Below, piece by piece: positions 44,446-52,197 of a stretch of 64,000 nucleotides of DNA (position 1 is its first letter; every line of letters starts with the position of its first letter). The stretch lies in the NCBI GenBank assembly GCA_016285355.1, contig JAEEQP010000001.1, positions 1 to 64,000 on the forward strand, given 5' to 3'. The position numbers were made by a program, and so were the translations under genes. This stretch comes from Bacteroidales bacterium (GTDB taxonomy: Bacteria; Bacteroidota; Bacteroidia; Bacteroidales; F082). The notes below the pieces were generated by a model that ran no database searches, had not been told where the DNA came from, and was given only the letters and a program-made list of their open reading frames with translations.

Positions 44446-45226
44446 TTTGTTTCTCCTTTATTCTTTTTATGTAATCTTCCAAAAGTCTTGTTCCGTATGT
44501 GTTGTTAGGCAACGCCTCCACATCAACATTCTCTCCAAAAGCAAAAGGTGTTTCTGCGACATCTTCAATGCTGACTTTTTCCCATGATTCCTGAAGTTCT
44601 GAATAGTGGCCATACACAAAAGCCGGAAGCCCTTTCAGTAGGTCTTTTACATCATGATAATGATGGATAGTGATTAGATCCCAGGCGTATTTCCTTCCAT
44701 ATTCCACTATCTTCGCCCTGAGCTTTCCTTCTGGATGGGTCAAACTTGCTGGTAATGTTTCCAAGGCGTACTTGTATTTCCCTGTACCCACATCTCCGCC
44801 CAATATGGAGAATCCTCCTACCAACATGTCTGCCGCCAATTCCTGAATCCACATCTCATTGTCAAATAGCACGAATCGCGTATGATACAGAAATTGATGG
44901 CTCATTTCGTGGACAATGACTAAAGTCAGTGAGTCCTTGTTGTTCACTCCTGCTCGTGTCATCATCTGCCAGTTGTAATACAATTCACATTCTGAAGCAT
45001 CCTCACAGGTCATAACTTTGGCTATCGTTTCACACTTGTCTTGGACGACGGGCGCAGGTAATTGAAAGAAATCAGCCACTTTCTGGATAACCCTTTTTAT
45101 ATCCTCATTCGTCAGTTTTTCTCTGTCATAAAAGAACACGTCAAAAAAGTTGGCATTATGGCGCCTATAGAACGCTTGCCATACTGCCATAAATTCATAA
45201 TCGATGTCTTTCTTCTTTTCGTCCAT
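44426..45226 (-). CDS. Zinc metallopeptidase-like protein (HExxH)
   Basis: 266 aa. LTLVIVHEMSHQFLYHTRF has HExxH and a later WIQELAADMLVGG supplies a likely Glu zinc ligand, as in gluzincins. No signal peptide, so it is cytoplasmic. A helical N-terminal region (MDEKKKDIDYEFMAVWQAFY) precedes it. The substrate is unknown; within a conflict island it might process a partner on activation. It lies between the DUF1232 gene (21 bases upstream) and the 430-aa gene (overlap). Confidence 0.7.
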   Translation of the reverse strand: MDEKKKDIDYEFMAVWQAFYRRHNANFFDVFFYDREKLTNEDIKRVIQKVADFFQLPAPVVQDKCETIAKVMTCEDASECELYYNWQMMTRAGVNNKDSLTLVIVHEMSHQFLYHTRFVLFDNEMWIQELAADMLVGGFSILGGDVGTGKYKYALETLPASLTHPEGKLRAKIVEYGRKYAWDLITIHHYHDVKDLLKGLPAFVYGHYSELQESWEKVSIEDVAETPFAFGENVDVEALPNNTYGTRLLEDYIKRIKEKQNENNGQ

Positions 45227-45246
45227 AGCAATAATGGGCTGATCTT

Positions 45247-45612
45247 TTATTCGTCATCCGAGGCTACCGTCTCGTAGGGCGTATATTCTGCAAACCATTT
45301 GTCCAACATCTCATCCGTTTTTCGCTCAATCTCAGGTGTGATGTGTTTGCTGACTTTTTGAAACACCACAGCAATGGAAGCTGCTTCGTCAATCCATCCC
45401 ACCAAGGGATGCTTTTTCGCCGAAATCAAGTTGATAGGTAACACGAGGTACGCAAGTGCCGATCCTATCAACAACTTGACAGAACGGGGCGTTTCTTCGC
45501 TGGTCATGACAAAGTAAAGCAACAGCACCGGCCTTGCACTGACTCGCCCGACTTTCTTGGCATATGTCTTGATGTTGTCCCATAGTTGGGATGCGTTGAT
45601 GTTTGATTCCAT
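45247..45612 (-). CDS. DUF1232 (YkvA-like) small membrane protein
   Basis: 121 aa. The core VKLLIGSALAYLVLPINLIS...HPLVGWIDEAASIAVVFQKVSK is the DUF1232 signature, with 'YlilPiDliPd..p..G..DD' changed here to NLIS and DEA. One or two hydrophobic helices. Function unknown; such proteins are common in stress- or toxin-linked operons. It is the first gene of the 43153-45612 operon. Confidence 0.75.
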   Translation of the reverse strand: MESNINASQLWDNIKTYAKKVGRVSARPVLLLYFVMTSEETPRSVKLLIGSALAYLVLPINLISAKKHPLVGWIDEAASIAVVFQKVSKHITPEIERKTDEMLDKWFAEYTPYETVASDDE

Positions 45613-45720
45613 TTCGATTTGTTTTAAAAGGTTGACCTGCTTTTCACATCCTAAAGTCTATACACCAGATGGTTTTCTATCAAATTTCGGACAAAAAAAA
45701 CTTTGAGATTGGCAATCATC

Positions 45721-47259
45721 TTAATCCGACAATGGCCCAACAATCTCCCAATGGCCTCCTTTATCGGGGCCAACGCGACAGATGATTCCTTGATCTTTCA
45801 ATTTTCGGATGTTTTTGTCTACCCCATTCCGCGTCATACCAAGGCGATTAGCCATTTCTGAAAGTGTAATATCAGGTGTTATTGCAATTAGTTCCAGAAT
45901 TTTCTGCATACTTTTCTGCATACTTTTCTGCATACTTTTCTGGTTACTTTCTGTTTCCTCCGTAGTTTTCTGTATACTTTTCTGTATGGTTTCACCTTCT
46001 TGCTGCTTCACCAAGTCCTCAATCAAAAGCGTTGCCTCCACCCGTGCCGGCATTTGATGCTCGGCAAGCGTCGGCAATTGCCAACCGTTCTCACGCCAGC
46101 CAGTACTGATAATGTCAGCACCACTTCCGGCTTTTTCACCGACACCGACAAACACGAACATCTTTTGCAACAATGGATTGCGGCAAACGCTGTGCCCGCC
46201 TTCCCAAAAGTCTTCCAAACTGACTAGCATTGTCCCAGGATTCGACATCACAATACGGTCATCGTAACGGTCAATCACTATGTTCCCCATCACCGTGTAG
46301 GCACAATGGATGAGGCAGTTGCCCAAAGCTTCTCTTAATGAAGTGTGAGCCAATGTGGTGTCTTTGCGCCGTTGGTTTTCATCCAACTTAAAGGGCACTG
46401 GTAGCGCATGTTGCAGCATGGGTAGCACCCGAGAATAGAATTGATAGAGATTGGCTTCCCATGTGCCATCAGGATAGATCCGGTTTGTCCAGCGGATATT
46501 CTTCCCATCACCAAGATGTTCCCGATAGTCCGGGAAGAAGTTCGGGCAACACTCTGGGTCGGTAATGCTGCTGTTTTTGCCAAACATCAACATTCCCGCC
46601 ACCGTGAAACCTTCTTTTCCCGTAGTCCTGTCTTTGCGATAAGCCCCAACGCTTTCCAAAAACCGCAGGTCGTCAAAATCGTTCCACGGATGGTTCTCGT
46701 GCCTGTCTTTATACGACTGCCGATAGTTTCGCAGCGTCGTTGCATCTATGTCGTCAAAATTATAGCCCGTCAATATGCGCGAGTCTGCCGAGTATTGCAC
46801 GTTGTTAGCATCTGAAAACATTTGCCGCACCTCGTCATCCGAACAAACATAATCTCCCTCATGGTGGCGTTTATAAGTGTGTCCGAAAGGAGTAAGCGTT
46901 AGATATACAGGACACAAATAATAAGGTGCCTTGGGAATTAGGAACAACAACAGCCTAATACCATTTGCCGTTACATGTTCTACTACATCCCTTTCCGTCA
47001 GCAGTGGAATACTCACACAACTCTTGTTATGCGCACAATCCCAAAACGTTTTCTTATGTGCGGTTATTTGTTCCTCGGTTAGTCCATCAGGCATGAACTT
47101 GCCATTTTTCTCTTTCACGCCCATCACAATTACGCCACCTTGGCTGTTTGCAAAGGCCGAAAAGGTTTCCCAGAAAGACCCAGGAAAGCCGCCCTTTGCC
47201 GATTTGTATTCTACCTCGGTTCCTTCTCTCAATTTCAAAGATTTTACTAAGTCTTCCAT
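45721..47259 (-). CDS. AlbA_2/Schlafen-type ATP-binding protein with HTH and QKSM repeats
   Basis: 512 aa. The AlbA_2 domain starts EGTEVEYKSAKGGFPGSFWETFSAFANSQGG, and the GHKL-like ATP-binding half (HATPase_c_4) follows with LREALGNCLIHCAY and VGEKAGSGADIISTGW. A QKSMQKSMQKSMQK tract (encoded by 12-bp repeats, about 45898-45945) leads to a winged helix (ITLSEMANRLGMTRNGVDKNIRKLKDQG). Proteins of this layout are predicted regulators or nucleases in mobile elements and defence loci. It has its own promoter (47294-47301). No partner is obvious. Confidence 0.85.
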   Translation of the reverse strand: MEDLVKSLKLREGTEVEYKSAKGGFPGSFWETFSAFANSQGGVIVMGVKEKNGKFMPDGLTEEQITAHKKTFWDCAHNKSCVSIPLLTERDVVEHVTANGIRLLLFLIPKAPYYLCPVYLTLTPFGHTYKRHHEGDYVCSDDEVRQMFSDANNVQYSADSRILTGYNFDDIDATTLRNYRQSYKDRHENHPWNDFDDLRFLESVGAYRKDRTTGKEGFTVAGMLMFGKNSSITDPECCPNFFPDYREHLGDGKNIRWTNRIYPDGTWEANLYQFYSRVLPMLQHALPVPFKLDENQRRKDTTLAHTSLREALGNCLIHCAYTVMGNIVIDRYDDRIVMSNPGTMLVSLEDFWEGGHSVCRNPLLQKMFVFVGVGEKAGSGADIISTGWRENGWQLPTLAEHQMPARVEATLLIEDLVKQQEGETIQKSIQKTTEETESNQKSMQKSMQKSMQKILELIAITPDITLSEMANRLGMTRNGVDKNIRKLKDQGIICRVGPDKGGHWEIVGPLSD

Positions 47260-47293
47260 TGGTAGTACTCCGTATTTTAGTTACAGTCGAGTG

Positions 47294-47301
47294 CAAAGTT
47301 A
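47294..47301 (-). promoter_or_regulatory. -7 box of the AlbA_2 gene
   Basis: TAACTTTG on the minus strand, 34 bases before the ATG at 47259. Confidence 0.55.
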
Positions 47302-47341
47302 CATCAAAACCAATAAAGCTACAATGTGCGATGACAGATTT

Positions 47342-47635
47342 CTATAAGTCGAAGCCGAGTTTCTTGCCCAAGGCCTTCCACCGAGCATCGTCTTTATCAA
47401 AGTCATCAAGCATTCTTTCGGTCTTTTCGATGAGGTTGTCAGTATCATTAAGGAGTTGTTGTGTCCGCAGCCGCAGAGCAATTCTTTCTTTGACAAAATC
47501 TTCCTCATCAGAATTGGCTCCAATGGTTTTCATTACTTTCTTCAGGCAACTTGACGAGTTGTCTAACTTAATCCCGCTGGCTTCAATGGCGCGATCGAGG
47601 AGCTTTTGTCTGTTTGTTAAATCATTCCAAGACAT
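47342..47635 (-). CDS. Small helical protein, last gene of the 12 kb run
   Basis: 97 aa, almost wholly helical and charged (KERIALRLRTQQLLNDTDNLIEKTERMLDDFDKDD), no Cys cluster or membrane segment. No family recognised. It follows the interrupted small gene and both DUF4407 genes on the same strand and is probably co-transcribed with them. Confidence 0.6.
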   Translation of the reverse strand: MSWNDLTNRQKLLDRAIEASGIKLDNSSSCLKKVMKTIGANSDEEDFVKERIALRLRTQQLLNDTDNLIEKTERMLDDFDKDDARWKALGKKLGFDL

Positions 47636-47648
47636 ACTATTAAGTTTT

Positions 47649-47846
47649 TATTTTGTACTTCTTTTTGCAGCATCCATGTATTCATCGCCTTTGGCTTTGT
47701 ACATTTTGGCGCTATCCGTATGGTCCTTAGCCGCCCTACTGTCGTTCCTCTTTGCGGCTTCAGCAGCACGCTTCATGTGCCAAGCCATATTATCGTAATT
47801 CTCCTTAACCTTCCTTAGGTTCTATGCTTTGTCGTTGATAGACATA
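47649..47846 (-). pseudogene. Small Lys/Ala-rich gene interrupted by a TAG codon
   Basis: The frame from 47846 reads MSINDKA, then TAG, then 57 further codons with a coiled-coil-like MKRAAEAAKRNDSRAAKDHT. The sequence after the stop keeps a coherent helical protein, so the TAG (47823-47825) looks like a recent nonsense mutation; a shorter protein could start at the ATG at 47789. Confidence 0.55.
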
Positions 47847-47941
47847 TTTTATTGAGTATTAACACCATTATACAAACACATACCCTTATTACACCAATAA
47901 TATCTATCGTGTTTCAACTTTGGTTCATACCAAAACAAATG

Positions 47942-48820
47942 TCATCTTTGTTCAGTATTCTCCACACATTCTTCGTGACACAACCTCTCTTTTAATCTCT
48001 CATATACACCATTTGGAAGAATACATGTATATAATATTGGCGTTACAAAAATCATTATGAATAACAGCATTACCAAAACCAGAGCCGCTGTTTCTTGAGA
48101 AATCGCTCGTAATGCTTTCAGACGAGGTAACAGACCATGATTTTTTGTTTCTTGTTTACTTCGAAAAGCGACTTCCTCATTATTAATTTGTTGTAACAAC
48201 GAATCATTTACCGCTTCTATTCTTTGGTACTGACAATCCATTCGTCTTTTTAGCACCTTCAATTCACGTTCTTCAGCCACATGAGCATCCTTCTTCTTTG
48301 CTAAAAAAGAGTTCATTTCGTCTTGATAAACACGAAGCCGTTCTTTTTCATCATTCATCCTTATGAATTTTAATTCTTCAAGAGACTGTTTTTTAACCAT
48401 CCATGCTTCATCAATTTCTTGTTGGAAGAGGGTCTGTATATCCGTCTCAAATAAAACAAGATTTAAAGGTATAGCAACGAAGGCTCCCATAACAATAGCC
48501 AGCAATAGCCCCCATATTGCTCCTAACGAAACAAATCGTTTCATCATAGTTCTACCTCGAATCGTTGACAACACTAATCTGATAAGACACATAACCGAGA
48601 ATCCCCAAAACAACCCCAAAACCATGGATAACCACATGAAATGAAAAACATAATGAATCACAAACATAAATGAAAGTGCAGCCAAAATAGAAACAACAAA
48701 CACTGTCATCCCTATTATCTTGTGTCTATTAATTTCAGACGGACATATTCTAATTAAATTTTCATCCGTACCAGACATCCATAACAACGTCTTTGTAATA
48801 AAATCAAAGTTCTTTTTCAT
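47942..48820 (-). CDS. DUF4407 membrane protein, short version
   Basis: 292 aa. The N-terminal KTLLWMSGTDENLIRICPSE is the DUF4407 opening, then four membrane helices (about 35-55, 60-80, 105-125 and 245-270). Between helices three and four lies a long coiled coil (EIDEAWMVKKQSLEELKFIR...RLRVYQDEMNSFLAKKK), probably cytoplasmic or periplasmic. Function unknown. It is a paralogue of the C-terminal half of the next gene upstream, and the pair may form a hetero-oligomer. 42 bases separate the two. Confidence 0.82.
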   Translation of the reverse strand: MKKNFDFITKTLLWMSGTDENLIRICPSEINRHKIIGMTVFVVSILAALSFMFVIHYVFHFMWLSMVLGLFWGFSVMCLIRLVLSTIRGRTMMKRFVSLGAIWGLLLAIVMGAFVAIPLNLVLFETDIQTLFQQEIDEAWMVKKQSLEELKFIRMNDEKERLRVYQDEMNSFLAKKKDAHVAEERELKVLKRRMDCQYQRIEAVNDSLLQQINNEEVAFRSKQETKNHGLLPRLKALRAISQETAALVLVMLLFIMIFVTPILYTCILPNGVYERLKERLCHEECVENTEQR

Positions 48821-48862
48821 TGTTTTTAAGTTATTATTATTGGTAATAGTAAACTAACATTA

Positions 48863-51256
48863 TCATTCTTCTGGATAATCATCTTTTGTATAATCTTCAA
48901 GAGCCTCCTGGACGAGCTTGTCCCATAGGTACAACATGTGTATATAGTTTTTGTCTATTATAAACAATTCTTCTTTTAAAAGACTATCATTGTTTTTTAC
49001 CACATCATCATTGTTCTTACCTTCATTATTGTCTGGATCCATGTATTTTTCATAGTCGCCATTACGCAAAATGCATTTATAGAGTACTGGTGAAATGTCA
49101 ATAAAAACAAACAACAGTATTAAGAGCAAAGTAGCCATTTCAAAATTGTCATTGTTCCATGGGCGCATCAATTGCTGTAGTTGTTTCAACTGTATTCCTA
49201 AACTTGTATAGTCTGTTTCGTGAGATTGGTAAAACTTGTCTTTTTCGTTTGTTAATGCATCGTCAATTTTTTCGTTTTTGTTCTTACGCAAATTTGTTAT
49301 ACTATCTGTTAACGATTTAATAGCATTGTTCGCTTCATCATAAACATTTGAATTTCTTCTCGTTGGAGCTTTTAATCTGCCTATTTTCCTTGAAATATAA
49401 ACCCTATTTGTTGAATCTTTTGTGTTCTCTAGCTCTTTTTGAAGTGCCATCCTTGTTGTTTCATAGTCAATAGAATCCTTTTTATAAATGGAATTATCAT
49501 TCTTTTCAGCATTATTCTTAATGCTTTCCCACTGCTGTTTTCGCTCTTCCAAACCCGTGATTTCCTCATCGAACCTAGTTTCAAGCGAACTTCGAAACTT
49601 CTCCTTTTCGGTTTCCCATATAAAGTCATTCCGAGAAGATATATGACTGCGAATATCATCCTCAAAAACCTTCAATTCCAGCGGAGCCGCAATAACTATT
49701 CCGATTAGAAGAGATATGCAAAACCTAACCAATCCACCTTTTTTAAAAAATTTATCTCTAAAGTTTCTACCATGAAGTGTTGAAGTAATAAATCTGTCTA
49801 TAAACATTATGGCCATACCCCAAACGATACCAATCGGAATTGCTGCGCCCCAGCTTTTAAACACATACCAAAGAGCATAACAACATGATAGAGCAGCCAT
49901 AATCGCTGTAATAAGAATCATTGTTCCAACCCCTACATATTTGTTGTATTCACCCTTACAAGATGTCAATAAATTCTTATCAACACCAGCAACCCACCAC
50001 ATTGCCTCTGTAAACCAATCAAGTTTTCCTTTTGTTGATCTGAGTTTTTCGCCCTCCTTCCTTAAAGCATCCACCTTGTTGCCGTTTAGCAAATCAACAT
50101 TTACATTTTGTGTGGAGAATTCCGGAATCTTAATTGAAGAAATAATACTATTCAGACGATCGCGCTTATGCCTTAATTCTTCATCTTTCCTCTCTTGCTC
50201 AAGACGAGCTGCTATTGGGTCAACGTCAAAATATGCAGAATAATTTATATTGGCATTGACAATAACTTTTCGTGGATTCTCATTGATTCCATCATTCCAA
50301 CTGACAAATCTGTATCCTCTCTTTGACTTGGCTTCAATAAAAACTGTGCTTCCTTTTTCATATGTACCTGCACCTTCTGCAATACCCATTGAAATGTCGT
50401 TTACATCAAGTGACAAACGATAACGAATATGTTCAAATATAGCAGTGTACATTTTATTTGCATCTACGATAATAGTACGATTACTATTTATGTCACCATC
50501 CTCCCATCTTGTAAACACAAACCCTGGTTTTGCGGTTGCAGTTATCTTTGTAGTTGCACCAGACTCAAAACTACCCGACCCAGTCGTTACACCCATTTTT
50601 TCGTCACATGCTTTGACAACAATGTTGTATTTGGGTGTAGCTTTTTCAAAATAAGCCATATACTTAGTACTTTCAACCACTGTAATTAGATGTGGATTGT
50701 CGGTGTTACCATCACTCCATTTTACAAATTGGTATCCATCTTTTTCTATGGCCGTCAATTCTATCACGCTCCCGCTTTCATAACTACCAGTACCTTTTAC
50801 CGAGCCCCACAGGTGATTATTAGCGACAACTTCAATAGAATACTTTGGTGGCTCTATCTCATTAAACTCAGCAATAAATTCTGAATCTTTTTTTACTATG
50901 ATAGTGCGTTTTGAGTCCCTCGCATCATCCTGCCATTTCACAAATTTATACCCGTTATTTGGCATCGCGACAAGTTCAACCTTCGAATTAACTGGATATG
51001 TTCCGCCACCAGAGACAATTCCTTTTTGTTCGTCTTTTGAAACGGCTTTAATAGTATAAACTGGCTGCTGTTCTTCTGAAAGATCAACAAACCCTTCTTC
51101 TTCCCAATCGTCAAAATACATTGAAATTATGTCAGACTGACCTTCATACTTATAATCAATGCGTTTTGATTCCTCGTCTATCTTTTCGACAACAACGGTA
51201 AGCCCCATTCCTTTATTATTGGAATAGCGGTGTTTTTCTATTGGCTTGTCACTCAT
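48863..51256 (-). CDS. InlB-repeat plus DUF4407 fusion membrane protein
   Basis: 797 aa. N-terminal module 1-65 (HRYSNNKGMG, IDYKYEGQSD, MYFDDWEEEGFVDLS) is shared with the next gene. Four divergent InlB-type repeats follow (about 67-345; each has 'G.G.Y..Gs.v.l.A...gY.F..W.dg...n...i.V..n..y.A.F'). Residues ~405-797 are DUF4407: WFTEAMWWVAGVDKNLLTSC, four membrane helices, a long coiled coil and an acidic tail. There is no signal peptide, so the repeats may face the cytoplasm, unusual for InlB repeats. It is probably the membrane anchor of the system. Confidence 0.85.
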   Translation of the reverse strand: MSDKPIEKHRYSNNKGMGLTVVVEKIDEESKRIDYKYEGQSDIISMYFDDWEEEGFVDLSEEQQPVYTIKAVSKDEQKGIVSGGGTYPVNSKVELVAMPNNGYKFVKWQDDARDSKRTIIVKKDSEFIAEFNEIEPPKYSIEVVANNHLWGSVKGTGSYESGSVIELTAIEKDGYQFVKWSDGNTDNPHLITVVESTKYMAYFEKATPKYNIVVKACDEKMGVTTGSGSFESGATTKITATAKPGFVFTRWEDGDINSNRTIIVDANKMYTAIFEHIRYRLSLDVNDISMGIAEGAGTYEKGSTVFIEAKSKRGYRFVSWNDGINENPRKVIVNANINYSAYFDVDPIAARLEQERKDEELRHKRDRLNSIISSIKIPEFSTQNVNVDLLNGNKVDALRKEGEKLRSTKGKLDWFTEAMWWVAGVDKNLLTSCKGEYNKYVGVGTMILITAIMAALSCCYALWYVFKSWGAAIPIGIVWGMAIMFIDRFITSTLHGRNFRDKFFKKGGLVRFCISLLIGIVIAAPLELKVFEDDIRSHISSRNDFIWETEKEKFRSSLETRFDEEITGLEERKQQWESIKNNAEKNDNSIYKKDSIDYETTRMALQKELENTKDSTNRVYISRKIGRLKAPTRRNSNVYDEANNAIKSLTDSITNLRKNKNEKIDDALTNEKDKFYQSHETDYTSLGIQLKQLQQLMRPWNNDNFEMATLLLILLFVFIDISPVLYKCILRNGDYEKYMDPDNNEGKNNDDVVKNNDSLLKEELFIIDKNYIHMLYLWDKLVQEALEDYTKDDYPEE

Positions 51257-51299
51257 TAGTTTTTTTTATTAATGGGTTGTTGTTCTATTATCTGCTTCA

Positions 51300-52175
51300 C
51301 TACCTTGAATGAAATATATCAGAATTAATTCCTGTTTTCAAAATACTATTCACCTTTTCTATAATACCCTTTTTCTTTTCAGAATCAAATTGATCCGATA
51401 GTTCTATTATTTTGTCTCTCAAATCCTTGGTTTTCCCTATAAGATTCATTTTCTTGCTTTCCTCAAGCTGGAACAGCAATCTGTTCAGAAGCTTCCATTT
51501 TTCACTGTTATTACCAAAAGTGGCAGTGATGTTAACATCATCAGGAGCAGTCGCTTTTTTTTCAAAATAAGCGGTATATTCAACATCTTTTTCTACTGGA
51601 ACATTCCTCGGATTAGTTGATGAATCATCATTCCATTTCTTAAACACATATCCATTTTCCGGTTTCGCGCTAATTTCAACCACGGACCCAACATAAAACA
51701 TACCTCCTCCATCAACAGAGCCTTGTGCCTCATCATTAGATTTGACAGTAATTGTAAACTTGGGTTTCTGCTTTTCTTCGAAATATGCAGTAAAAGTCAT
51801 ATCTTTGTCTACCTGAATATCTCTGGGATTCGAAATATTATCATCATCCCATTTCAAGAAACAATAACCATTTTTGGGAGAAGCACTAATTTGAACTATC
51901 GAATTAACCGGGTATATCCCTCCGCCAATGACTGAACCTGCTTCGTCATCAATGGTCAACACTGTTAGTGTAAACGTTGAGGGCACCTCCCCTGTTAAAT
52001 CAACATAATTCCCTTCTTCCCAATCGTCGAAATACATTGATTTGTCATTATATTGGTCATCTGTCTGCCCTTCGTATTTATAATCTATTCGATTAGACTT
52101 TTCTACAATTTTCTTTATAATAATAGTACCATCATTACTGGAATAACGATGTCCCTGTATGCATTTATCGCTCAT
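51300..52175 (-). CDS. Soluble InlB-repeat protein sharing modules with the kinase and the DUF4407 fusion
   Basis: 291 aa from MSDKCIQGHRYSSNDG at 52175; a longer start at 52256 would overlap the dynamin gene and lacks the shared N-terminus. The N-terminal module (HRYSSNDG, IDYKYEGQTDD, MYFDDWEEGNYVDLT) matches the 48863-51256 protein. Two InlB-type repeats follow, then a ~70-residue helical tail (EKWKLLNRLLFQLEESKK...INSDIFHSR) nearly the same as the C-terminus of the kinase. It has no membrane helix. The layout suggests an adaptor between the kinase and the membrane protein. Confidence 0.8.
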   Translation of the reverse strand: MSDKCIQGHRYSSNDGTIIIKKIVEKSNRIDYKYEGQTDDQYNDKSMYFDDWEEGNYVDLTGEVPSTFTLTVLTIDDEAGSVIGGGIYPVNSIVQISASPKNGYCFLKWDDDNISNPRDIQVDKDMTFTAYFEEKQKPKFTITVKSNDEAQGSVDGGGMFYVGSVVEISAKPENGYVFKKWNDDSSTNPRNVPVEKDVEYTAYFEKKATAPDDVNITATFGNNSEKWKLLNRLLFQLEESKKMNLIGKTKDLRDKIIELSDQFDSEKKKGIIEKVNSILKTGINSDIFHSR

Positions 52176-52197
52176 ATTAATAGTAATTTGATATATT

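Noticed and set aside
43031..45720. Shared sigma-factor promoter (TATARACTTTRG) before 43021 and 45612
   Set aside because: Only the -10-like part agrees; spacing and upstream sequence differ, so a regulon cannot be claimed.
45898..45945. Possible CRISPR-like array
   Set aside because: Units are 12 bases, contiguous and coding; no spacers. No CRISPR array or cas gene was found anywhere in the window.
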